Shown: positions 23,735 to 35,483 of the stretch, piece after piece | Layout of the letters: each line of letters starts with the position of its first letter | Position numbering within the stretch: position 1 is the stretch's first letter | Assembly: GCA_009823505.1 (NCBI GenBank) | Contig: VZQC01001016.1 | Span: 32,114-96,113 of the forward strand | From: Rhizomys pruinosus | Taxonomy: Eukaryota; Chordata; Mammalia; Rodentia; Spalacidae | Reading direction: 5' to 3' | Length of the DNA: 64,000 nt | The notes under the pieces: model-generated | What the model saw: the letters and a program-made list of their open reading frames with translations, nothing else | Databases searched by the model: none | Told to the model about the DNA's origin: nothing | Translations under genes and position numbers: made by a program

Positions 23735-23994
23735 ATTTTTTTTTTAATTTTTTTTATTAATTTTAATTTATTTATGTATGTGTATGAATGTACTGTCTGC
23801 ATGCAACTCTGTGCACCCGTGTCGTGCAACGCCGCGGAGGTCAGAAGAGGGTCTCAGATTCCCCTGGAACTGGAGTTCTCCTGGAATTGGAGTTTCAGAC
23901 GGTTCTCGGCCGCCATGTGGGTGCTGGGGATCGAACCCGGGTCCTCTGTAAGAGCAGTCGGCGCTCTTAACCGCTAGGCCATCTCTCCAGCCCT
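23735..23994 (-). mobile_element. B2-type SINE (young) inside L1 3' UTR
   Basis: Reverse element with internal duplication, flanked by 'tatattcatatttta' on both sides. Confidence 0.94.
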
Positions 23995-24172
23995 ATATTC
24001 ATATTTTAGAGTAATAGAAAATTAAAAGAAAAAATGTGAACCCCTGAACATAAAAAAAGTGACTTCTGGATCCTTTGTCAGATGGGTCTCTGGAGAAGAG
24101 TTCCACTCTAAACTTGTTTTGGAATTAACCTAGAGTTTATTTTCAGAGTTTGTAATTTTGGTATATGTATGG

Positions 24173-24173
<1 letters not shown>

Positions 24174-24205
<32 letters not shown>

Positions 24206-24214
24206 ATATATATA
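24174..24214. repeat. (AT)n microsatellite
   Basis: AT/GTAT dinucleotide-type run in the L1 3' UTR. Confidence 0.93.
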
Positions 24215-24479
24215 TGCATATTTTGGACTAATACAAAATTAAAAGTAACAACAATGATAAAAAAGGCTTGATCAAAGAACTGACTAAAACTGTAAACTTC
24301 TGTATCAAAAAAGTTAAAAAAAGAGTGGGAAAAAGATGCAAGATGGGTCTGAACATGTATGGCAGAATGCATGAACTCTGGTGAGGGGGCTATGGATGGG
24401 GGAACAGGTCTGAATTTGATTAAGAAATGCTGTATGAAATGTACAAAAGCTCAATAAAAAATTAAGGAGAAAAAATCAA

Positions 24480-26545
24480 TCTATAGGGCTTGGTATATAA
24501 TTCTTCTCTATTTTTTCTCTTTTCCCTTTTTTTTATTCTTTCTTACTCTTTTGGGGCTACCAGAAGGATAAGTGTGTACTGGCTGGTCCAGGAAGCCTTG
24601 AGTTCTCAGCTGAGAAAGAATCTGGTTAATTTTGGGGGGATCTCATCCCTAAACTGCCTAGTTGATTTCTAGCTCCTGTTTAGTTATGTTACTCTCTGAA
24701 AAGGGTAGTTATGCTACTCTCTGAAAAGGGTCACCCCAATTGCCAGAAGGGATTCAGGGTGCCAACTGCTCTGACTTCTTTCATGCTGAAAAGGGATGTT
24801 GGGTGTGGCAACTTGGGTATCCCCCATTCAGAGGGTCTATCTAAAGGGCCCCCAAAAGGATAACTATAGGGGGAAAAAGTCCTTGACTAGAGCCCTTGAA
24901 AGTAGTGAGGGCTGGAGAAGTTAGGTACATGATCTAGGCAGGGGACCAGGAGCAGTAAAAAGAGGGTGAATTCAGATGTCCAGCTTAAAAGTCCTTTAGA
25001 ATTTCTTGACAAGGGGTTTCACAGCATCCGTTTATTAGGTTTCTCATTCTGTTCATTTGGCCATGATGTCTGGACTCAGGATCTGCTTTCCAGGCATTTT
25101 AATAGTCAAGACATGAGTTTCCACTTAGATAGTTGCTAGAAAGAAAGAGGAAATTTTATTATTGAGCATTAATTGACAACGATAGTGGACTTGTCCTTTG
25201 GCTGCAGGTGACCCTACATTATTAATCAAGGCTAAGATCTAAAGTTTTGTGCCTATTTAAGACTATTTCATATAACTTTAATCCTAATATCTGGAGGCCC
25301 AATTTTGCCAGCTTTAAAAGAAATATATTGACTATCTTTTGGTTATACTTTCCTTTTGGTGCTTAAATTCACATAGTTATCCCAGATTAATCAAACATTG
25401 TTTTCTCAAGGTCAGTTGACATTCTGGTCTTCAGGGAGCACTCGGGTTTTTGAGGGGTTTTTTGAGCCTGGCTCCTTCTGTCCATATTTAACCAGTTCCA
25501 TCTCCAAAGGACAAGGTCAGGTCTTGCTAGAACAGGCTTCCCTTGACCTTCCACTTTATATACTGGGCACTGGCTGGAGTTCCGTTAGTGGATCTCCAAG
25601 ACCTCCCTGCACAGGAAGCCTGATGACTCAAAACTGCAGAACTTTTTAAGAGATGCCCCCCCAAGAAAAAAAAATCCCTTGGGACTAATTGACCTCAGAG
25701 GGCAAGGAAGAAAATTGTCCCTTAATTCCCTTGACCAAATTGGTATGGGTGTTATGCATGGGCATTAAGCATCCAAAAAGTAAAGTTACACCAATCTGAT
25801 ACTTTTAATCACTATATCATATTTAGATAAAGCTTGAAAAAAAAAAGCTAAGAAGCCTTACAAAAACGTTGACTGGAAGAGATTTAACATCATAGGATAA
25901 GCAGGCAAAGCCAATGAGAGAGATTTAAACAATTTTAGGCATATCTTAAATGTAAATGGTTTACTACAAACAGAAGTAGTCTCTTTACTTTCCCAAATCT
26001 CATATCCTGGTTTGTAATTTTCCAATAACAGGAAACATACCTATCGACTGGAATTAAGCTGATAAATTTTACCAAGTCTGTCCAAACTATCTCCTTCTGG
26101 GCTGCATTCTGCTAGCTCAGGGAAGTAAACTTAGCTTTTCTTGAGTCAAATTATCTTGAAATGGGCAGAGCAGATATCAAAATTAGACTTCCATAGTAGA
26201 CAGAGACAAAGAATATCCTTCAATAGTCAGAGGTAACCTATTACTTGTCTATGCCCCTTTAATCCAAATCTACAACTGAAGTCCAGTACAAGCCATGAAT
26301 GGACCAAGAACCAGCCACAATCCTATATGGTTATAATCCCATCTTAGAGCATTAATAAACTAGCTTTAGTGTTTATACAATTCCATGGTGGAAACCTCTT
26401 AATTCCATTACAAGTATCTTATTTTCTACTAAACTTGGCAATATTTATACCTGTCCAGACAAATGGGCCAGTCCCCCCAAATACATCACCACAAATTAAA
26501 AACCTTAAAGTGACCCATATACCACACACAAAACACAACCGAAGG
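24480..26545. other. Unassigned 2-kb block between two L1s
   Basis: No OR motif or SINE. Contains a 25-bp tandem duplication at 24682-24731. Locally GC-richer with polypurine/polypyrimidine stretches. It may be a decayed LTR-element interior, but I do not recognise it and no long frame exists. Confidence 0.4.
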
Positions 26546-26549
26546 CCTT

Positions 26550-27987
26550 GAATTCTATTTTATCTAGTATTAACATGGCGACTCCTTGTTTATTAGTGAC
26601 ATTAACTTGTATTTTTTTACCCTCCTTTCACCTTGGGATAATATTTATCTTTAAGGGTAAGGATAAATTTCTTGGAGACAAGAAAAAAAAAAAGAGATGT
26701 GTTTTGTTTCTTACTCTGTTCTACTAGCCTATGTCTCTTAATTGGAGAACTCAGTCCACTGATATTTAAAACTGTTGTTGAAAGAACTGAATTATTTCCA
26801 ATTCATTTTGATTTCTGGTACATTTTTAACCTAGGTTCTTATTTCCATAGTGGTAGTGTCATTTGTTTTCTGATGTTGATTGGTTGTAGTTATCACTACT
26901 CTCTGCTCTTTGTATTGCTTGAAGTATTCTCTACAGGAATGGCTTATTGGAAAGGAATTCTTTCAACTTATTTATATCATAAAACATTTTTCTTTATCTT
27001 TCAATTATAATAAACATTTTTGCTAGATAAAGTTCCCTAGGTTGGCATCTATAGACTTTTAGAACCGAGAATATTTTAGACCAAGCTCTTCTGCCTTTCA
27101 TCATCTGTATTGAGAAATCAGCTGTAATTCTGATAGGTTTTCCTTTGTAGGTAGCTTGTTTTTCTTTTGCAGCCCTCAGTATCCTTTCTTTGCTTTGAAC
27201 ATCTTGTGTTTTTATTATGATATGGCATGGAGAATATCTTTTCTGGTTCTGTCTGCTTGGTGTTCTATATGCTTCTAATACTTGTATAGGTATCTCTTGC
27301 TTTAATTTGGGAAAATTTTCCTCTAAAATTCTGTTAAAATTCTGAGCCATATCGTTATCCTGTGAGTATTCTTTCTCTTCTATCCCAATAATTTGTAGGT
27401 TTGGCCATTTCATAGTATCCCACAGTTTCTGATTATTCCATTCTTGTGTTTTTAAAATTTTTCATAATCTTTACTTGATTTATCCACTTATTCCATGTTG
27501 TCTTCCAATCTTGATATTCTATTTTATACTTCATCCATTCTATTATTTCTCCCATCCTTTCCAAGTTGTTTGTGGAATGTTGCATTTCTTTTTTAATTTC
27601 AACTTGAATTTTCTTCAATGATTCTATATCTTTTGTAATTTCATTCTGCAATTTATCATTGTCCTCTTTCAATTTATCCCTGTCTTCTTTTAGGTCCATG
27701 ACTTCCTTTTTTTATAAGCTCCTTAAATTCCCTCAACCCCCTAATTTCTCTAATCATATTCATAATTGTGCTTTTGAGATCTGTATTCTGAATTATATCC
27801 AAGGAGTCTTCACTAGAGGATACTTGAATAGGGGTATTGGTATTTGGCAGAGACTGACTTTAGTCTTTTGTATTATTTTTCTTTCATGGAGCTTTAGAGG
27901 TTTGGGAAGCTTCTGTTGGGTGTGGTTCTAATGTAGGTGTTTACTGAGCTGACACTGATTTTAGTTATAGTCCTCAGCTGTTCTTGA

Positions 27988-28022
<35 letters not shown>

Positions 28023-28740
28023 AGACAGGGTCTCCCTGTAACCCCAGCTGTCCTGGAACTCACTTTGTAGATCAGGCTGGTCTTGTACTCCTAGAGATCC
28101 ACCTGCCTTTGCCTCCCAAGTGCTGAGATTAAAGGCATGTGCCACCACATCCAGCCTCTTGTTGACCTCTTAGTTGATGTACAGGTATGGATGCTTTAAG
28201 CTCCAAAATATCAACTCTGCGCTAACAATGTACAGACCAACACCTCTCACCCAATAAGCAAACAGCTCAACCAAGCTGCCTGAGTCCCCCAGGTCTGCAA
28301 ATCCCACACCCCGAGGGCCCCGGGTACTCCTGGTCCTGTGAGCTGGAAGGTCACACTGCCTCTGATGGAGTACAGCTGGAGTCCCCCACATCCAGGTGGG
28401 GTGAACCCCAATCATCCACCTGGTGAGATGTACTCCCAGAACCACTGTACACCACCCTTAATCTACCAACCGATCCTCTAGGGCCAGGTGCCAAGGTCTG
28501 TACCTGGGTTCAGTAGGAGAAAGGCTCAGCCAACACCTGGACTTTGCCTGTTGTCTCTCGACATCTATGGGTGATGTCTATAGGGCCAAATTATAGTCCC
28601 TAAGGATCCGAATGCCCTTGGTCCCCCTCTGACACTTTCCAACACTCCTGGGGGCTCCTATGTCCCCCTCCCTGACTTTGCCATTAGCTTCTCAGAACAC
28701 ACCCTCTGCCCCAAGAGCCACTATCTTGGAAAAACCATAA
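26550..28740 (-). mobile_element. L1 5' half: 5' UTR, ORF1 and start of ORF2
   Basis: Minus strand, right to left: a GC-rich 5' UTR-like block at about 28170-28740; ORF1 coiled coil at 27433-27699 (repeated KLKEDNDKLQNE-type heptads); ORF1 RRM/C-terminal domain at 26994-27413 (PNLQIIGIEE, EAYRTPSRQNQKR, YKGKPIRITADFS, RRAW); then a stretch like the ORF2 start (LNVNGL region near 26740). ORF1 is split by at least one frameshift. The rest of ORF2 and the 3' end are missing, the opposite of ordinary 5' truncation. A B1 is inserted at 28021. Confidence 0.85.
27992..28156 (-). mobile_element. B1 SINE inserted in L1
   Basis: Reverse B1 with a 29-base T tail, flanked by 'ttgacctct' on both sides. 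Confidence 0.94.
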
Positions 28741-28900
28741 ATATGTTTTAAAAGATGTCTTGCAAATTGTCCAAGTATTACACCATTCTTACTTTTCCAG
28801 ATTTATTATTTCATTTATTTTTATCTTTCAATATACGTTTGAATTTAATTTCTGCAAAATTTGGCATTCTTTTTAACTCCACAACCCATTGAGTTTTTCT

Positions 28901-28910
28901 TTTTTTCTTT

Positions 28911-28967
<57 letters not shown>

Positions 28968-29195
28968 AGACAGGGTCTCCCTATTGCCCCAGCTGGCCTG
29001 GAACTCACCCTGTAGAGCAGGCTAGCCTCAAACCACAGAGATCTGCCTGCCTCTTGAGTGCTAGGATTAAAGGTGTGTGCCACCATGCCTGGCTTAAAGA
29101 TGGTTCTTAGCCATCATGTGGGTGCTGGGAATTGAACTCAAGTCTTCTGCAAGAGCAGTCAGCACTCTTAACCACTGAGCCATCTCTCCAGCCCC
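28901..29195 (-). mobile_element. Composite SINE: B2-type head joined to B1, with one TSD
   Basis: Plus-strand order is poly-T, reversed B1 (28966-29094), then the reversed 5' half of a B2-type SINE (29095-29195). The whole unit is flanked by one perfect 11-bp duplication 'tgagtttttct' at 28890-28900 and 29196-29206, so it was inserted as a single retroposon. In sense direction it is a tRNA-derived head of about 100 bases fused to B1 and a poly-A tail. The same junction occurs at 48045-48292. Confidence 0.88.
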
Positions 29196-29284
29196 TGAGT
29201 TTTTCTAAAATATTAATGTATCCATACTGAGTTGACAACATGATGTTACAGGGTACCTACTTACAGTAAAACAATTACCATTGT

Positions 29285-29432
29285 GAAGTTGATCCCTTTT
29301 ATCATATAACTGCTATCTTTGAATGAGTAGTAATTGCTTTTGTAGATAAACTTTATTTGTCCATTCAGCAACTTAAATATATGTAGTTTCTGTTCTTTTG
29401 CTAAAAACATTACTGAGAACATTCATATACAC
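29285..29432 (-). mobile_element. Ancient L1M-type segment
   Basis: 'ttatttgtccattcagcaac' followed by 'attactgagaacattcatat' is a relic of the mammalian L1 3' region. A related relic lies at 47320-47430. Confidence 0.45.
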
Positions 29433-29483
29433 ATTTTTTCCAAACTTGTTTTCAAATTAATTGAAAACAAGTTTGGAAAAAAT
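29433..29483. repeat. Perfect 23-bp inverted repeat with 5-nt spacer
   Basis: Arms 29433-29455 and 29461-29483 are exact reverse complements around the spacer 'attaa'. It would form a strong hairpin or cruciform. Confidence 0.97.
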
Positions 29484-29800
29484 AAGATCCTTGTGTTTAC
29501 CTCGATAATTACTAATCTTTTGTTGACAGCTACCACCCCACTTTATATCTAACAGTCATGTCTCTAATGGTAGATTACTTTTACAATTGCATCTGTTTTA
29601 GAAGTTCTGATGTGTTACCATGATCTGATTGGAATTTGCCGGACTCTAATATTGGCAGCTACTATGGGTAATTTGCATATCATATAACTAAAATGCACAT
29701 TTAACTATTCAGTAACAGAAACTGTCACATATTTTTGAATGAATAGCAAAATATCAGAAAACAAATAATCCATATATTAAATATAAAAAGACTGAACTGC

Positions 29801-30043
29801 AGGTTGGAGAGATGGCTCAGAATTTAAGAAATCTGGCTGCTCTTGCAGAGGACCTGGCTTCCATTCCCAGCACCCACATGGCAGCTAACGACAGTTCATA
29901 ACTGCAGTTCCAGTGTATCTGATGTCCTGTTCTGACCTCTGAGGGCATTATATGACGTGGGTACTCCTCTATTCATGCAGATGGATGCTACTGAAGAGTT
30001 CCATAACTGGTCAGACACAAAGAATAAAATTTTCTTTAAAAAA
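29801..30043 (+). mobile_element. B2-type SINE with unusual 3' part
   Basis: Normal head and middle, but the 3' third diverges from the other copies after 'atatgacgtgggt'. A-rich end at 30020-30043, then a partial repeat of the left flank ('actgaact'). Confidence 0.82.
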
Positions 30044-30460
30044 ACACTGAACTCTCCACTTTGAAAGTAGTTATCAGGCAGTCTGCTCCAAACACATGCA
30101 TTAAACATTTTCTGAAAGTTCTAGCAATGGGATGTCAGTAGAATAATGAAGAATAATGTATACTGTACATAATAATGTAGAATAATGTATATTCTACTAG
30201 TCATTACTTTGGATTCTTGGAGACATATAACATCATTATGTCCCCCTTTGTAATGAAAATTTTTTCTCCAACACACAAAGATTTTGATTGTTACTTTTAC
30301 TTTTTTTATTCTGAAGTTAGAGTTATTGCAACAGATTAACTTATGCTGACTGAAGTGTTCATATTGCATCTCCATTATTTACATACCACCATTTGCTATC
30401 ATTGGAAATGTTATGAAGTACACACATATGGAGAAGTTAAAATGGTATGTTTCCTCTCTC

Positions 30461-31423
30461 TTAATTTCTCTTGGCATGCAGCCTGAGAAGCTTGTATAAG
30501 CCTTGCTTTAGCTCCTTGTTCTTGAGAGCATACACTATGGGGTTCAGGGCAGGGGGGATAACAGTATACAGCACATTGAGCAGAACAGGGATGACTGGGA
30601 CTGACAGTTTTGCACTATGAGTGATGGACATGACAATGACAACTGTGTAGAAGAAAAGGATGAGGATGAGGTGGGAAGTGCATGTACTCAAGGCCTTGGA
30701 TGCAGCTTCTGCAGAGTTCAGCTTTAGCACAGACCGAAGGATCAAAACATAAGAGAAAATAATCAAACCCAGGTCACTTCCCATGAGTGCCCAAGCCAGG
30801 ACCAGCTGGTGGATACTGTTGATTTTCCTGTCATCACAGGATAAGCTAGTGACATCAAGGTTAGTACAAAAACAGTTGTTGATTTGATTCCGAGAGCAGT
30901 AATTTCTCTGTGCAGCCAACACAGGAACTGACATGGGAGTCACACAGTTTCTGAAGGCCATGAACACAGTTGCTTTGATGACGAAAGATTCAGTAACTAT
31001 GGAAGGATATCTTAGTGGTTGGCAAATCGCTAAGTACCTATCAATAGCCATGCAGACAATGATTCCTGACTCCATGGCAATGAAAAAATGGATGGCATAC
31101 ATCTGAGCAAAGCACTCTGGGAGGCTGATGGTCTTAGCATTGAACCAGAAGATGGCTAAAATCTTGGGCATGATAGTGGTGGCCAGTCCCATGTCTACCA
31201 CAGAGAGGATGCCCAGGAATTGATACATAGGCTGGTGCAGGGATGTCTCTTGGTAAATGACAGTCAGGATAATTATATTGGCAGTGAGACCCAAGACATA
31301 GAGCAGAGCCAGGGGCAGGGAGAGCCAGTGCTGCCAGCTGTGAATGCCAGGGAATCCCATCAGGATGAACTCAGACACCTGGAACTTAGAGCTGTTGGAA
31401 TCTCTATGGTTCTGGAACATCAT
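30461..31423 (-). CDS. Or56b: Class I olfactory receptor, OR56B type (paralogue 1)
   Basis: Intact 320-residue seven-transmembrane odorant receptor. Visible features: N-glycosylation site NSS at residues 10-12; [17 protein letters not shown] before TM1; AN in TM1 in place of the usual [12 protein letters not shown] in TM2; [17 protein letters not shown] after TM3; a cysteine-rich second extracellular loop ([20 protein letters not shown]); KALSTCTSH in TM6; [15 protein letters not shown] in TM7. GIHSWQHW, the RYPSIVT loop and YALKNKEL are typical of the OR56B subfamily as I know it. The start has two adjacent ATGs; the first is used here and lies 3 bases after a candidate acceptor. It is about 82% identical to the gene at 48698-49660 (roughly 58 of 320 residues differ by hand count), and many changes lie in TM segments and loops that would affect ligand binding. 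Confidence 0.95.
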   Translation of the reverse strand: MMFQNHRDSNSSKFQVSEFILMGFPGIHSWQHWLSLPLALLYVLGLTANIIILTVIYQETSLHQPMYQFLGILSVVDMGLATTIMPKILAIFWFNAKTISLPECFAQMYAIHFFIAMESGIIVCMAIDRYLAICQPLRYPSIVTESFVIKATVFMAFRNCVTPMSVPVLAAQRNYCSRNQINNCFCTNLDVTSLSCDDRKINSIHQLVLAWALMGSDLGLIIFSYVLILRSVLKLNSAEAASKALSTCTSHLILILFFYTVVIVMSITHSAKLSVPVIPVLLNVLYTVIPPALNPIVYALKNKELKQGLYKLLRLHAKRN

Positions 31424-31426
31424 TCA

Positions 31427-31441
31427 CTGGGTTGAAAAACG
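31427..31441 (-). promoter_or_regulatory. Candidate splice acceptor of Or56b paralogue 1
   Basis: Minus-strand 'gtttttcaacccag' ends 3 bases before the first ATG. Position fits the OR one-coding-exon architecture. Confidence 0.4.
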
Positions 31442-31654
31442 TCTTATTACTGTTCTTAATTATCTCTTTGAAAGTGTTGAACACAGAATTATGTGGGGCA
31501 TCCTATCAAGGGATGAGTGAATATCAATTATACATCCTGTTCTTCACATTTCTTATTCCTTTAATGCAGGAGTTCTTGCACGTTGCTTACTGCATATTTA
31601 ATTTTGTAAACCATCCACCAAATTCTGTAGTGCAGGGCATGTTTTCCAGCTAGC

Positions 31655-32455
31655 TCCTATTTGAAGAACATGATGGTAGAGAACATTATGAATTTGATTA
31701 TGATGTTCCATGCATTAGGTCAACTGAATCAGAAGAGGATGCAAACAACTTGATATCACAGTATGAATACTGTATTTGAACTGACTAACCACAGCCTGAT
31801 TGTTGTACTTGAGTTAGCTAATGGTTGCTTTAGACACTTAAATTATAGGCCAGTAGACATTTTTTATGTATAAAGATTTCTTTGGTACAAAGTTAGATTA
31901 TAGCATATTTATAGCAGAAATCTTCCAATTTACATCTATGAGAATCTATGTACTAATAATAGTATTATACACAGGAAAATGCTTAACCAAATGCACATCT
32001 ATGTTATAAGTGGAAATAAGCTGGATTTTGAAATGTGGATTTAAGAGTTAAATATTTGATCATTTTATTTTGGGTATGCTGCATACTGACATCATGGCCT
32101 CCTGCATACTGGGGACTGTATCACTGACTTATATGCAAAGCAGCTAATCATTAAACTACTTATTGTTATGTGAGATACACACACAAATGAACATAAAGAA
32201 CAATACAAAATCCAATGCATTACTGCAAAATGAATGCCCTTGTGTGAAAAAGAATTAGACCAGCTTCTTCCAGGTTCTCTGCCAACTACTTTTCTCCCTC
32301 TTTCTTTCCAAAGAAAGACAAGATTTAAAATGCTAACATTGTAACCAACCTTGCCATTTTGTACAAGTGCTTTAGTAAAAAACCTCAAACATTGAAAGTT
32401 ATTATTGTCTCATGGATGCTAGCTTTGAAATCTCAGACATGCAGGATTCAATTTC
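31655..32455. other. No recognised gene or repeat upstream of Or56b paralogue 1
   Basis: AT-rich. A 98-codon minus-strand frame at 32092-32388 has no recognisable domain and is probably chance. Confidence 0.4.
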
Positions 32456-32459
32456 GAAG

Positions 32460-33915
32460 TCCCAAGATGTCAATAAGTAAAAGTCAGCTATGGGTAGGAG
32501 GAGGAGCTCTCTAGGAGGGAAGGTAGAATTCAATTATATAAAGGGGAAAAGGGGAATGATAGAGTAGGAAGAGTCAAATACAATGTGGTGGGGGATGGGA
32601 GGGTAGGGAAAGGACAGAGTATAGGGAGAGATAACCAACACTAAAGGTCTTTAGAAAAAGCAACATGGAAACCTATACTATAGAAGTTACTCAAAGTATA
32701 TGCATTACATATTCATTACATATACATTACATTACATACAATGATTAAAAGGAGTTACTTTATAATAGGGAGGCATTGGTCCTACTAGGCCCCAAAGACT
32801 TGGAGAGTTAAAGTCCAATGCCAGGTATAGATTCCATCTTTTGAAACTGTAGATCAGGAGTCCCATAGACCCTTAAAGAATACTGGCTTTTGTTCCACTC
32901 TTCACAGTAAAATCTTATTGCTGAAGACACTACAAACATGAACTGTAGAACAAACAAGGAGAAATCAAGCTGGAGCTGACTTCACAGCCTCACCTCTTCT
33001 GCCTAGCTTTCCCAGTGCTGGACGGTTCTAAGCAAGCGACTTACAGAGAAAATGGAGCATGAACCTTCTTACCGAGCTGTCAGTACTGCAAGCTACAACT
33101 ATGACTGGCCTGAAAGATGTTCCTACTTGGGAATAGTGGCAGGGATATTGTAGGAGTAACTACTTTCTAACTGTATTTAAGATCTACTTTGTAGGATGGA
33201 GCCCATATCTGACATTGATATCAGACCAGGAAGCCTGAGGCTATCTGGGAGCTTAATATAACTGTTCTGATACATAGATATAGTAATTAATTATTTCTAA
33301 TGACTGATTGCTATTCCCATAGATTAATGCATTTCTCAACTCTTACCAGAGACATACCCTTCTACAGCAGGTGGTGATTAACACAGAGAAGCACAACTGG
33401 CCAGTGTGGAGAGAATGAGGACGCAAACTGTTCATCTCTGAATCTGACCTCTTATCAAAGTTCTGCCTCCCAAGTATCAGAGATCATTGCAGATGAGGGG
33501 TGGAAAGATTGTAAGAGCTGGAGGAGGCCAGTAGTCACAAGATAACAGAGTTTTCCAGACAGATGGTCAGTTTAATATGAATTCACAACAATGCTGACAG
33601 CATGGACAAGTCCCATATATGTCCAAACCAGACAAAAATCCCTATACAGACTGGAGGAAGAAACCCCAACTTTATGTGAGGTACTGCTGGTAATTGATAA
33701 CTGCCTGGAAAAGGAGATTCAGTCTCATTTAGCGTTGACACTCTTAGTAGGTTGACCAGCTTCCACTGGGTGAATCCACATGAAGGGCATTTGGGGACAC
33801 AAACAATTCTATACAGAAATTTTGTGGGGAGGCAGAATGGGGGTGCTTATATAGGTGGGATCTAAATATAATCAATATATTTTATTACATCCACAAAAAT
33901 AAAAATTCTTAGTAT
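32460..33915 (+). mobile_element. Lx-type L1 3' end
   Basis: A long sense 3' UTR: purine-rich 'gggatgggagggtagggaa' near 32593, 'taaaatcttattgctgaag' near 32910, 'ggaaagattgtaagagctgg' near 33502, 'acaatgctgacagcatgg' near 33588, 'attgataactgcctgg' near 33694, and an A-rich end near 33890. These landmarks occur in Lx order. 5'-truncated. Confidence 0.72.
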
Positions 33916-33919
33916 ATAA

Positions 33920-34395
33920 ATATTGTGTAATTTGTAAATTAATTAATTCATAAATTATGATTTTGTGATTTAATCAAGAAATTAAAGGCACTCTAATTTT
34001 GAGGGTCGTAATTCTTCAAACAAAATCCCTCAAATACCTAGTGAAATAAAATAATAGAACAATATTCTTCTCTCCTAGCTTGGAAATTGTCACAGATTAA
34101 TGAAAAACCATCAATACATTACTTTACCCTCTCAGTGTGTCAACAGTCAGCTCTTAACCACTGTGTTCCTGCAGCAGAAGCAAGTAGAAAGGCTGGGAAA
34201 CTCCTGGATTTTCATGTGTTAAAAACATGAAATAATGTCTCTGCAATGTTTTGCACTCTGAAGTTTATTTCCTAAATATAAGATAAGTACCCACTTCCAA
34301 TTCACTGTTTCCCTTATTGTTATAATTTTAACGACTTGCACTGGGTTAATTGCTGGATGAGGAGTTGAGTCCTTATCTCCAATGTATTTTCTTCC
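33920..34395. other. No recognised gene or repeat
   Basis: AT-rich. Nothing recognised. Confidence 0.4.
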
Positions 34396-34528
34396 TTTTT
34401 CGGTATTTTTGAGACAGGGTCTCCCTTTAGTCCCAGCTGTCCTGGAGCTCACTCTGTAGACCAGGCTGGCCTAGAACTCACAGAGATCTGCCTGCCTCTG
34501 CCTCCCAAGTGCTAGGATTAAAGGCATG

Positions 34529-35373
34529 TGTAAGAATGAAACTTTGCCTGGCTAGAGGCAAGGAACTGCAGACCCTGTCCTGGAACTTCCAAGAGTTATC
34601 TGATGTCTCTAAGAGCATTCAAGTTGTCTCTGTGGGTTATCTATAGTTCCGTGAGGTTGGGATATTGCAGTGTTTTCCTGTCTCCCCTATCTCTGCAAAG
34701 TTCCAGAACCAGATGGCCCCTTCCTTTAAGGTATTGAGCAAAATGTCACACCTCTAGTTTACTGGTTGCACAAACAGGAGATCTGCAGCCCCCTGATAGG
34801 AGCCAAGGTGGCTTACCCTTCCCTTCTTCCTGTCCTCCAGAGAACAGCAGCTTTTTGCATATAAACACACTGCTGGCATGAATAAAACTGAGTCTAGGGC
34901 TGGAGAGATGGCCTAGCGGTTAAGAGCGCCGACCGCTCTTGCAGAGGACCCGGGTTTGATCCCCAGCACCCACATGGCGGCCGAGAGCCGTCTGAAACTC
35001 CAGTTCCAGGAGAACTCCAGTTCCAGGGGAATCCGAGACCCTCCTCTGACCTCCGCGGCATTGCACGACACGGGTGCACAAACCTGCATGCAGACAGTAC
35101 ATTGATATACAAACCGAAAAAAAAAAAAAAAAAAAAACTGAGTCTATCTCCCAGACCATTTCTCTAAGTCTGTTTCCTTTATTCCTTGTTGGGTAACTTC
35201 TTGTGGTCCCCTCACCCGTCCTTGCCAGAAGCTCAGCCTAGGAACTGTCTCCTGCAGGCAGGAGGCTTGTAGCCTTGTGAAGCTGTCAGCCTGGTTCTAG
35301 GAGGGAAGAACATCGTGTGGATTGCGGCCATGCGGGACTAAAGGACCAACAGATGATATATATTTAACCAACA
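34529..35373 (+). mobile_element. Solo LTR with 6-bp TSD, itself carrying a B2
   Basis: Begins 'tgtaagaatg' and ends 'accaaca' (TG...CA ends). Flanked by 'ggcatg' at 34523-34528 and 35374-35379. Contains a TATA-like 'catataaacac' near 34858 and AATAAA at 34881. About 595 bp after removing the B2. A 6-bp duplication suggests a class II (ERVK-like) endogenous retrovirus. No coding region remains. Confidence 0.88.
34897..35134 (+). mobile_element. B2-type SINE (youngest subfamily) inside LTR
   Basis: TSD 'aaactgagtcta' at 34885-34896 and 35135-35146. CpG-rich, with internal duplication, and nearly identical to the copy at 37648-37886. Confidence 0.96.
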
Positions 35374-35483
35374 GGCATGCACCACCACGCCTAGCTCCAA
35401 TATATTTTCAAATCCTTAAGTTAAGGGTTCAAGCTGATACTGAACAACATAATCCTTAGACTAAGTTTAAAAATGGTTTAAGT

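Larger units (their letters stand above)
23345..24468 (+). mobile_element. L1 3' end: ORF2 C-terminus plus 3' UTR
   Basis: The sense frame at about 23400-23561 reads YTMEFHAVVKKDD then GKWMELEAIMLSEVTQ, the conserved end of L1 ORF2. A 3' UTR ends in 'gctcaataaaaaattaagg'. A B2 SINE splits the 3' UTR. 5'-truncated and inactive. Confidence 0.85.
34398..35398 (-). mobile_element. B1 SINE split by an LTR insertion
   Basis: Reverse B1 body at 34398-34528, resuming at 35380-35398 ('caccaccacgcctagctcc'). The break is exactly the 6-bp duplication 'ggcatg' made by the LTR. Confidence 0.93.

Noticed and set aside
34897..35134. tRNA genes suggested by B-box-like GGTTCGATCCC motifs throughout the window
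   Set aside because: They belong to tRNA-derived SINE heads with SINE bodies, tails and TSDs, not free tRNA genes.
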